DNA of 15,510 nt from Planococcaceae bacterium UBA3370. GTDB taxonomy: Bacteria > Bacillota > Bacilli > Bacillales_A > Planococcaceae. Within the stretch, counting starts at the first letter, position 1. The number at the start of each line of letters is the position of its first letter. Below, piece after piece: positions 7,604 through 14,719 of the stretch. The stretch is taken from NCBI GenBank assembly GCA_002360295.1, contig DEQI01000385.1:5074-20583 (forward strand). Reading direction: 5' to 3'. The notes below the pieces were generated by a model that saw nothing but the letters and a program-made list of their open reading frames with translations, was not told the DNA's origin and ran no database searches. Made by a program: the position numbers and the translations under genes.

Positions 7604-9019
7604 ATGCGTATTTGTTTAATAGCAGAAGGTTCTTATCCTTATGTCACGGGTGGTGTATCTAGCTGGATTCATAGTTTAATGACCTCTATGCCAGAACATG
7701 AATTTATCATCTATGCAATTGCAGCAGAAAAAAAACAGCAAGGTAAGTTTAAATATACGCTTCCATCAAATCTTATTGAAGTGCGTGAAGTTTTTTTAGA
7801 CGCTCATTTAAACGAAGTAGCTAAATGGGGGAAAAGGTATCGCTTGACTGCTAAACAACAGCAAAGTTTAACTTCTCTTATTAGTGGAACAAAGGATGTC
7901 AACTGGTCAGAGTTTTTTAAAATGATACGTAGTGACCAGTTTAGTAATGTTGGAGAGTTTTTATCTAGTAAAGACTATTACGACTTAGTAGAGCATTTAG
8001 CGAAAACCCAATATTCTCAAGTTCCTTTCACCGAATTATTTTGGACTTTAAGCTCGATGATTTTACCGTTATTCTCCATTGTACGTCATGATATTCCAAA
8101 GGCTGACGTTTACCATGCTGTATCGACTGGCTATGCTGGCGTTTTAGGTGCATTAGCAAAGGTCGTATATGAAAAACCTTTATTATTAACAGAACACGGC
8201 ATTTATTCGCGGGAACGTGAAGAGGAAATTATTAAAGCCAATTGGGTGAAAGGTTATTTTAAAGATTTATGGATTAACTATTTTTACACACTATCTAGTT
8301 CGATTTATGAGTTAGCTGATGAAGTGATTACGTTATTTGGACGTAATCGCGAAATTCAAATCGAACTTGGCTGTGATGCTAATAAAATAAGCATTATCCC
8401 AAATGGCATTGAAATTGCAGATTATGCAAATGTTGTTCGAACTGTACAAGATGATAAAATTAGACTTGGGGCTATTGTCCGTGTCGTACCGATTAAAGAT
8501 ATTAAAATGCTCATACAAATGTTTGCATTAGTTGAACAAGCCATGCCGAATGTAGAACTTTACATTATGGGACCTGCAGAGGAAGATTCAACATATTACG
8601 AAGAGTGTTTGAAGTTAGTGGAAACATTAGAAATTCGCAATATAATTTTTACTGGTTTAGTTCAAATAAAAGACTATTTAGGTAATATTGATATTTTATT
8701 ACTCACTAGTATAAGTGAAGGACAACCTCTTGCTATATTAGAGGGTTTTGCATGTGCAAAGCCTTTTGTTTGTACAAATGTAGGGAGTTGCCGAGAGTTA
8801 ATAGAAGGTGGCCCGAATGATAGCTTCGGTCAGGCGGGCTATATCGTCCCGGTCATGCATTATGAAGAAATGGCGAGCTACGTTTTAAAACTATGCCGAG
8901 ATAAAAACTTACGAGATCATATGGGGCATAATGGTTATTCTCGAGTAGCACATCATTATAAGCGTACAACGTTTATTAATAGTTACAGAGAGTTGTATAA
9001 AAGATTAGGAGGTGTTTAG
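7604..9019 (+). CDS. pelF: PelF-like glycosyltransferase, GT4 family
   Basis: The 471-residue cytosolic enzyme has GT-B features: an N-terminal GGVSSW loop (16-21), EHGIYSRER (197-205), IPNGIE (265-270) and the EX7E donor-site motif E372-E380 (SEGQPLAILEG). The opening MRICLIAEGSYPYVTGGVSSW and the EHGIY segment are distinctive of PelF, the retaining glycosyltransferase that polymerises Pel from UDP-GalNAc. The length is close to the usual PelF size of about 500 residues. There is no signal peptide or membrane helix; it would be held at the membrane by PelD, PelE and PelG. The ATG follows the pelA stop codon directly, with a strong AAGGGGG ribosome site inside the end of pelA (7588-7594). Confidence 0.95.
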   Translation: MRICLIAEGSYPYVTGGVSSWIHSLMTSMPEHEFIIYAIAAEKKQQGKFKYTLPSNLIEVREVFLDAHLNEVAKWGKRYRLTAKQQQSLTSLISGTKDVNWSEFFKMIRSDQFSNVGEFLSSKDYYDLVEHLAKTQYSQVPFTELFWTLSSMILPLFSIVRHDIPKADVYHAVSTGYAGVLGALAKVVYEKPLLLTEHGIYSREREEEIIKANWVKGYFKDLWINYFYTLSSSIYELADEVITLFGRNREIQIELGCDANKISIIPNGIEIADYANVVRTVQDDKIRLGAIVRVVPIKDIKMLIQMFALVEQAMPNVELYIMGPAEEDSTYYEECLKLVETLEIRNIIFTGLVQIKDYLGNIDILLLTSISEGQPLAILEGFACAKPFVCTNVGSCRELIEGGPNDSFGQAGYIVPVMHYEEMASYVLKLCRDKNLRDHMGHNGYSRVAHHYKRTTFINSYRELYKRLGGV

Positions 9020-9021
9020 TA

Positions 9022-12000
9022 ATGGCAGGTATAGGTTTTGAGCTGCGAAAATTATACCGTCAACAAGGCCTTTTACAAAATATAAAGGCCTTTTCGTATT
9101 CGACTATGACAACGATTGGTCCAATGATTTTATGCTTAATACTCGTATTTACTCAAACATATATGATGCGTGAAAGTGGCAGTAGTTATTTACAAAATGA
9201 ACTATTCGTAGCTACGATGGCTTACTGCTTCGTATTTTCTATTATTGTCACTTCGGGTTTGTCAATGGTCGTTACACGTTTTATCGCAGATAGTATTTAT
9301 GAACGAAAATATGAACAAATCATCACTGCATATTATGGAAGCCTTATCATAATTTTACCCATCGCTGGGATTATCGCCATTGTTTTTTTATGGAATGTAG
9401 AAGAAAGCTTACTATATAAAGTAGTCGCCTATATTTATTTCGTCGAGCTAGTCGTTATTTGGATGCAAAACGTCTTTTTATCAGCACTAAAAGACTATAA
9501 ACGTATTCTCCGCGGTTTTGCAATCGCTGTTGCACTGTCTCTATTAACAAGCTTTTTATTATTTCATTTTACTCATTTAGATGCAGTGATCATTGCGATG
9601 CTCGGCATTAATGTGGGCTTTGCGAGTATTATAATATTATCTTCACTCCATTTTGAACAAGTATTTCCTCGTAATAATAAACAAGATTATTTTACATTTT
9701 TACATATTATAAAATCCTATCCGACAGTAATATTTAGTGGGATATGTGTTTATTCAAGTGTTTATATACACAATTTCGTTTATTGGTTTTTTTCAGACGA
9801 GCATTTTTTAATTTCTAAACAATTTTTATTAATGCCATTTTATGATGTTGCTGTCTTTTATGCTTATTTATCGGTATTGCCATCTCTTATTTTCTTTGTC
9901 GTTATTATTGAAACCGATTTTTATGAGAAATTTTTAAATTACTATAAAAATGTAACTGATGGTGGAACATATGAAAGCTTACAAATAGCAAAAAAAAGAA
10001 TGCAAAAAGTGTTATTACACCGGACTGGCTTTTTAGCAGAAATTCAACTTTTATTTACAACGATATCAATCGCAATCGGCATTTTAGTATTACCTAAAAT
10101 CGGATTCTCGATGGAACAGCTTGATTTGTTTATCACTCTTTGTTTTGCCTATTTCTTCTTTATATTCATGTTTGTCCTACTACATATTTTAATGTATTTT
10201 GATGATCAAAAAGGAGTTTTAATTATTAGCGCGTCATTTATAGGCTTAACTGCCATATTAACATATATTACAATGGTCTTTGAATTTCATGGCATCGGTA
10301 TGTTTTTAGCATCATTTATAGGCTTAATAGCAGCATTTATCCGCATGCTATATATTGTAGCGAACATCGACTACTACACATTTTGTCCACAGCCGATGCT
10401 TACCATTAGTGCTAAATCTAAGCGTCGCTTTAAATGGAAAGACAAAACAGCTATTTTGGGTGCAATACTACTAGCAGCTGTTACTTTAGCTGGGTGTACA
10501 GATGAACAACAAATAAATAATGAAGAAGCGACAACGCAGTCTGTTGTAGCATCCTCTCCCTCACTGCAAATTGATGATAAGCGGATATACGAGCGAGATG
10601 ATGATGCTTCTATTAAAACTTTTTATATTACTGTATTACCAAATGATGAAAATAAGGAATTAGATTGGTATGCACTTAACCGAATTACTGACCGTTATAG
10701 CGATGAAAAGCTGGACATTATATTAGCAGAAGGCGAACCAGATGGAAAAGGTCCTAAAGCGGGTATGTTTGGAGCATCTGATACGACAGCCAATGCAAAA
10801 ATTAGTATTCGAGGAAATTCAGCGCGGAATCAGCCTCAAAAATCATACAAAATCAAATTACTAGATAGTACGGGCTTATGGAATAATCAGCAAACTATTA
10901 ATTTAAATAAGCATATCGCTGATGGAAGTAGATTGCGTAATAAATTAAGTTTTGACTTGATGGAAACAATCCCGAATATTTCGAGTTTACGTACACAGTT
11001 TGTTCATTTATACGTCAAAGATTTAACAGCTGGTGCAACAACATATGAAGACTATGGGCTCTATACTCATGTTGAACAACCAAACAAACAGTTTTTACGC
11101 AACCATTTGTTTGATCCAAATGGATACTTATACAAAGTAACATTTTTTGAATTTAACCGATATCCTGAACAAATCCGTTCACAAACAGATGAAAACTATG
11201 ACCGTGAAGCATTTGAAAGCATTTTAGAAATTAAAGGCCGCGAAGAACACGATAAACTGATTAATATGCTGAATGATGTGAATGACTATGAGATTCCGAT
11301 TAATGAAGTGATTGATCGCCACTTTGTAGAGGAAAATCTATTAACTTGGGTAGCAGTCAATATATTAATGGATAATATGGATACCGATGCGAATAACTTT
11401 TTCTTATACTCCCCTCTAAATAACAATAAATGGATTATTTTACCTTGGGATTATGATGATGCTTGGGATGCTGGACGAAGTCAGCAATTTATCCGTTTAT
11501 ATCAATCAGGTATAAGCAATTACTGGGGAAACCGATTATTAAATCGCTACTTTAGAGAACAAGAAAATGTAGATAAGCTGACTGCAAAATTAGAAGAGCT
11601 GGCGGCGAACTATATTAACGAAGAGAAAGTTACTGCCCAATTAAATAAATACGCATCTATTGTTGAGCCATATGTCCTTCGCTACCCAGATAATCAGTAT
11701 TTACCGATTATTAATAGTACGTATAAACAAGAATTACAAAGTATTGCTACAACACCAGCACGCGCACTTGAGCGTTATTATGAGGATTTACAAAAGCCTA
11801 AGCCGTTTTTCATGTCTGATGACATAAAAGTTGAAAATGGTGAGCACGTCTTTGAGTGGGATGTTGCTTTCGATTTACAAGGCGATGATATTTATTATGA
11901 TGTGACGATTGCACGTGACCCAACAATGCAGCAAGTTGTTCATCATGAAGAAAATATCCGTATTAATGAATTACGTGTGCCACAGCTGCAACCTGGTGTG

Positions 12001-12120
12001 TATTATTGGAAAGTAATCGCTACAGATTCGCAGGGTAATACCCAAACATCTTTTGATATGTACAAAGATGAAGAGACGAGTGAATATTACTTTGGCATTC
12101 TTAGATTTAAGGTGGAATAG
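9022..12120 (+). CDS. pelG: PelG transporter fused to an extracellular CotH-type kinase
   Basis: This 1032-residue protein has two parts. Residues 1-455 are PelG, a polytopic membrane protein of the Wzx-like flippase class starting with the family hallmark MAGIGFELRK, with about a dozen hydrophobic helices; it exports Pel. After a basic stretch (SKRRFKWKDK, 466-475) comes a further hydrophobic segment (476-490) ending in LAGC (C492), which looks like a lipoprotein signal. Residues 515-920 form a CotH kinase domain: RGNSARNQPQKSYKIKL (597-613), SRLRNKLSFDLM (636-647), DNMDTDANN (784-792) and PWDYDDAWD (808-816), so the catalytic aspartates appear intact. Residues 925-1032 look like a fibronectin-III-type fold. 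With PelG ends inside, the extra helix would put CotH outside. AGGAGG (9007-9012) supports the start. No good internal start exists near 10435, so one polypeptide is expected. PelG is normally about 450-480 residues, making this roughly double. Confidence 0.93.
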   Translation: MAGIGFELRKLYRQQGLLQNIKAFSYSTMTTIGPMILCLILVFTQTYMMRESGSSYLQNELFVATMAYCFVFSIIVTSGLSMVVTRFIADSIYERKYEQIITAYYGSLIIILPIAGIIAIVFLWNVEESLLYKVVAYIYFVELVVIWMQNVFLSALKDYKRILRGFAIAVALSLLTSFLLFHFTHLDAVIIAMLGINVGFASIIILSSLHFEQVFPRNNKQDYFTFLHIIKSYPTVIFSGICVYSSVYIHNFVYWFFSDEHFLISKQFLLMPFYDVAVFYAYLSVLPSLIFFVVIIETDFYEKFLNYYKNVTDGGTYESLQIAKKRMQKVLLHRTGFLAEIQLLFTTISIAIGILVLPKIGFSMEQLDLFITLCFAYFFFIFMFVLLHILMYFDDQKGVLIISASFIGLTAILTYITMVFEFHGIGMFLASFIGLIAAFIRMLYIVANIDYYTFCPQPMLTISAKSKRRFKWKDKTAILGAILLAAVTLAGCTDEQQINNEEATTQSVVASSPSLQIDDKRIYERDDDASIKTFYITVLPNDENKELDWYALNRITDRYSDEKLDIILAEGEPDGKGPKAGMFGASDTTANAKISIRGNSARNQPQKSYKIKLLDSTGLWNNQQTINLNKHIADGSRLRNKLSFDLMETIPNISSLRTQFVHLYVKDLTAGATTYEDYGLYTHVEQPNKQFLRNHLFDPNGYLYKVTFFEFNRYPEQIRSQTDENYDREAFESILEIKGREEHDKLINMLNDVNDYEIPINEVIDRHFVEENLLTWVAVNILMDNMDTDANNFFLYSPLNNNKWIILPWDYDDAWDAGRSQQFIRLYQSGISNYWGNRLLNRYFREQENVDKLTAKLEELAANYINEEKVTAQLNKYASIVEPYVLRYPDNQYLPIINSTYKQELQSIATTPARALERYYEDLQKPKPFFMSDDIKVENGEHVFEWDVAFDLQGDDIYYDVTIARDPTMQQVVHHEENIRINELRVPQLQPGVYYWKVIATDSQGNTQTSFDMYKDEETSEYYFGILRFKVE

Positions 12121-12125
12121 TGAAT

Positions 12126-12827
12126 ATGAATAATCGTAAACTTCGCTATGAAATGAAGTACTATATCAATTATTTTGAAATGTACGCACTGAGATCTAAA
12201 GTATCAACAGTGCTAACTCTAGATAAACACTCAAAAAATTTAGAAGGCTATAATATTCGTAGTTTATATTTTGATGGCATACATGACCATTCATTATATG
12301 ATAAAAATGATGGGATTTTTGGTCGCGAAAAATACCGAATTAGAATTTATAATGGCGATGATAGCGTTATTAACTTGGAACGAAAAAGTAAATTTGGCGA
12401 TTTTATTTGTAAAGAATCGGCGCGTTTAACACGTGCCGATTATGAAGCCATATTGTCCAGTCAATATTCTGTATTAAAAGATCACACAGAGCCATTAGTT
12501 CGAGATTTTTATCATGCGTTACACTACCGCCTGTTTCGCCCCACTGTCATCGTAGACTACTTACGAGAAGCATACGTGTTTGAACCTGGCAATGTACGTG
12601 TTACTTTCGACAAGGAATTGCGTGCTGGTGTAAATGGTATCGATTTATTTGACGACCGAATTATCTACGAGGAAATTTTATATCCTGAGCAAGTCATTTT
12701 AGAAGTGAAATTCGACCATTTTCTACCTGATTTAGTGCGTCAATTATTGCAACCGGAGCGATTCGTTCGATCAGCTATTTCAAAATATGTACTATGTCGC
12801 GAAAGAGCTATTCAGTACTTTAAATAA
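12126..12827 (+). CDS. VTC-domain polyphosphate polymerase-like protein
   Basis: The 233-residue protein is a single VTC domain, the tunnel-fold catalytic domain of yeast Vtc4 that makes polyphosphate from ATP. Visible signatures are RYEMKYY (7-13), SLYFD (46-50), KYRIRIY (69-75), LERKSK (84-89), VDYLREAY (143-150), RVTFDKE (158-164), the metal-site strand ILEVKFD with E193, and SKYVL (219-223). The basic residues and the glutamates facing the tunnel in this family are present, so catalysis is plausible. It has no membrane helix. The frame is open to a GTG at 12120 overlapping the pelG-cotH stop, but the ATG at 12126 is preferred because AAGGTGG (12109-12115) is ten bases before it and only four before the GTG. 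In many bacteria such proteins are encoded beside DUF4956 and CotH proteins, as here. The bacterial role is not established. Confidence 0.88.
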   Translation: MNNRKLRYEMKYYINYFEMYALRSKVSTVLTLDKHSKNLEGYNIRSLYFDGIHDHSLYDKNDGIFGREKYRIRIYNGDDSVINLERKSKFGDFICKESARLTRADYEAILSSQYSVLKDHTEPLVRDFYHALHYRLFRPTVIVDYLREAYVFEPGNVRVTFDKELRAGVNGIDLFDDRIIYEEILYPEQVILEVKFDHFLPDLVRQLLQPERFVRSAISKYVLCRERAIQYFK

Positions 12828-12841
12828 AAGGGAGTTTCAAT

Positions 12842-13522
12842 ATGAATGATACGTTAAATTTCCAAGATATAATAAAGAAAAGTGTACTTAACCTAGATTC
12901 ATTTGCAAGTGTCTCCTATATTAATATCTTATTAGGATTACTATGTTCATTTGCTGTAGGAATGTTTATTTATTTGGTATATAAGAAATGTTTCCGTGGG
13001 GTGGTTTATAGCTATAATTACAATGTATCTTTTGTTTTAATGACGATGATAACGTCTTTAATTATTATGACAATTAGTACGAATATCGTATTATCACTAG
13101 GGATGGTCGGGGCGCTTAGTATTGTTCGGTTCCGCACAGCCGTAAAAGACCCACTCGATATTGTCTATATGTTTTGGGCTATTGCAGCTGGGATAGCTAT
13201 CGGAGCAAATATGTATCCACTAGCTTTAATCGGTTCCTTAGCCTTTGGTAGTGTATTAGCTTGGCTATCAAAGAAAAAAATTCGAGGAGAGGCCTATTTA
13301 TTAGTTGTTCATTATACAAATGATGCAACAGATGAGTTGCATAAAATATTTCATAAATTAAATACAAAATTAAAATCAAAATCTGTCCGAAATGGCTTAA
13401 TAGAAATAACTGTTGAAATTCGTCTCACTGATGATAATACTAGTTTTATGACATTAATAGACGAAATTCCAGGTGTTCAATCCTGTTCTCTCGTAAATTA
13501 TACAGGAGATTATGCGCAATAA
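12842..13522 (+). CDS. DUF4956 family membrane protein
   Basis: The 226-residue product has about four hydrophobic segments (roughly 27-46, 61-79, 105-122, 124-141). Between them is the family's conserved motif SLGMVGALSIVRFRTAVKDP (85-104). The last 80 residues are a soluble alpha/beta domain that looks ferredoxin- or ACT-like (AYLLVVHYTN, NGLIEITVEIRL, IPGVQSCSLVNY). The family has no settled function; the glycine-rich motif with arginines recalls MgtC/SapB-type proteins. It is the last gene of the operon, 14 bases after the VTC gene, with a good ribosome site (AAAAGGGAG, 12826-12834). The steady pairing of DUF4956 with a VTC protein suggests that it is the membrane partner of the polymerase. 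That is inference from neighbourhood. Confidence 0.87.
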   Translation: MNDTLNFQDIIKKSVLNLDSFASVSYINILLGLLCSFAVGMFIYLVYKKCFRGVVYSYNYNVSFVLMTMITSLIIMTISTNIVLSLGMVGALSIVRFRTAVKDPLDIVYMFWAIAAGIAIGANMYPLALIGSLAFGSVLAWLSKKKIRGEAYLLVVHYTNDATDELHKIFHKLNTKLKSKSVRNGLIEITVEIRLTDDNTSFMTLIDEIPGVQSCSLVNYTGDYAQ

Positions 13523-13535
13523 TATCTAATAAAAT

Positions 13536-13580
13536 ACACCCTATAAATGTTAAATTTGACATTTATAGGGTGTTTAATTT
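13536..13580. terminator. Bidirectional terminator between convergent transcripts
   Basis: ACACCCTATAAATGT (13536-13550) pairs perfectly with 13559-13573, giving a 15-bp stem and an 8-base loop. TTTAATTTT-like sequence follows on the plus strand and ATTTTATTA-like sequence on the minus strand. It begins 13 bases after the DUF4956 stop and lies just beyond the end of the convergent phosphatase gene, so it can stop transcription from both sides. Confidence 0.88.
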
Positions 13581-13595
13581 TCTATCACAGAAAAT

Positions 13596-14057
13596 CTAAG
13601 TAATTGGAGATACTATTTTTTCAAGCAATGCTTCACAGCCTTCTACGACAAGGTCATACGTTTCTTGAAAATTATTTGTATACCAAGGATCTGGTACATC
13701 TTTTTGATGGGCTGTTAAATCTAATAGGCGGAAAATTTTCGGGTGATTCGGTTGACCCAACATTTCCCTAATATTATGGACATTACTCGCATCCATTCCA
13801 ATAATATAATCAAAGGCTTCAAAATCATTTTTTGAAAGCTGACGACCTTTCATTCCAGCAGTTGATATATTATATTCCTTAAGCTTTGCTACAGTCCCCT
13901 TGTGTGGCTGCTCACCAACATGCCATGAGCTAGTTGCCGCAGAGTCAACTTGCACTTCCGCACTTAGACCACGTTTTTTCACTAAATCACGCATTACTGC
14001 TTCTGCCATCGGAGAACGACAAATATTCCCTAAGCAAACAAATAATACACGAATCAT
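13596..14057 (-). CDS. Low-molecular-weight protein-tyrosine phosphatase, YfkJ-like
   Basis: The 153-residue enzyme has the LMW-PTP signature CLGNICRS, with nucleophile C8, a second cysteine C13 and R14 in CX5R, and the general acid D123 in DPW. It removes phosphate from phosphotyrosine in cytoplasmic proteins. The P-loop residue is isoleucine (GNICRS), as in YfkJ-type phosphatases. The arginine phosphatase YwlE has threonine there, so tyrosine specificity is the better call. It starts 10 bases after the acyltransferase gene with a very strong AGGAGGT ribosome site that overlaps the upstream stop codon, so the two form an operon. Such phosphatases often regulate capsule synthesis, but this one is convergent with the pel-like operon and a link is only a possibility. 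Confidence 0.93.
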   Translation of the reverse strand: MIRVLFVCLGNICRSPMAEAVMRDLVKKRGLSAEVQVDSAATSSWHVGEQPHKGTVAKLKEYNISTAGMKGRQLSKNDFEAFDYIIGMDASNVHNIREMLGQPNHPKIFRLLDLTAHQKDVPDPWYTNNFQETYDLVVEGCEALLEKIVSPIT

Positions 14058-14067
14058 AACGGACCTC

Positions 14068-14664
14068 CTATGCTTTTAATTTTAGTTCTTCTGTTAGGCG
14101 TAGGAGCTCTTGCTCTAAATATTGCGTTGCTTCATCGCGTGCTTCTTTGCCTCCATCAACAGTAAAAGGCTTTCCGTAAATTAAATAACCTTTTTGCCGT
14201 TTAAATACCTCACTCGCATTACGAGGTCCAATGTAGGCAGCAGGGACAATTTGTGCTTTTGATAACTGCGCAATCGTAATAGCCCCTTGCTTCAAATCTG
14301 TACTTTCATCCGTACGCGTACCACTCGGGAAAATACCGACAATTTTCCCTTCTTTTATAAGTTGGCGTGGAATTTTGATTACGCTAGGTCCTGGATTATC
14401 ACGATCTACAGGGAAAGCATTCAATTTAGTGATTAACCAACCTAATCCTTTTACATCAAATAACTGTTTTTTTGCCATGAAATGAATTTCACGCGGATAT
14501 ACAGATACACCTAAATTTAAAATATCGACATAACCTGTATGCGTACACGCGATGATAAATCCACCTTCTTGTGGTAAGTTTTCTTTCCCGTATACTTTTG
14601 CGGTTGATCCATTTAACCCTAAAATAAATTTCACAACAGTTGCTGCTAACTTATACACATTCAT
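14068..14664 (-). CDS. 1-acyl-sn-glycerol-3-phosphate acyltransferase (PlsC family)
   Basis: The 198-residue product has the four PlsC blocks: HTGYVD as the HX4D catalytic motif (H42, D47; threonine replaces the usual asparagine before the histidine), AFPVDRD (83-89), FPSGTRTD (112-119) and VPAAYIGP (140-147). It would acylate lysophosphatidic acid to phosphatidic acid at the inner face of the membrane in phospholipid synthesis. The length is normal for short Gram-positive members such as YhdO. It has a purine-rich ribosome site (AAGGTAGGA) just ahead of the ATG and a well-formed promoter 27 bases further upstream. It is co-transcribed with the phosphatase that follows. The exact acyl donor and acceptor cannot be told from sequence. 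Confidence 0.92.
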   Translation of the reverse strand: MNVYKLAATVVKFILGLNGSTAKVYGKENLPQEGGFIIACTHTGYVDILNLGVSVYPREIHFMAKKQLFDVKGLGWLITKLNAFPVDRDNPGPSVIKIPRQLIKEGKIVGIFPSGTRTDESTDLKQGAITIAQLSKAQIVPAAYIGPRNASEVFKRQKGYLIYGKPFTVDGGKEARDEATQYLEQELLRLTEELKLKA

Positions 14665-14690
14665 TTCCTACCTTATCTTTTGATACCTCT

Positions 14691-14719
14691 ATTTTAACGA
14701 AAACAGATGGCTGTTTCAA
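14691..14719 (-). promoter_or_regulatory. Sigma-A promoter of plsC-phosphatase operon
   Basis: On the minus strand TTGAAA (14719-14714) and TAAAAT (14696-14691) are separated by 17 bases. This gives a predicted start near 14684, about 20 bases ahead of the acyltransferase ATG. The -35 box touches the stop codon of the upstream epimerase-like gene. A small AAACAG/CTGTTT hairpin (14701-14716) lies in the spacer. Confidence 0.55.

Noticed and set aside
10380..10500. pelG and cotH as two separate genes
   Set aside because: The frame is continuous across the joint with no stop. The only nearby ATG (at PMLTIS) lacks a ribosome site, so a single fused protein is the simpler reading.
13596..14057. 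YwlE-type arginine phosphatase
   Set aside because: The P-loop has isoleucine (GNICRS) where YwlE has the threonine that selects phosphoarginine.
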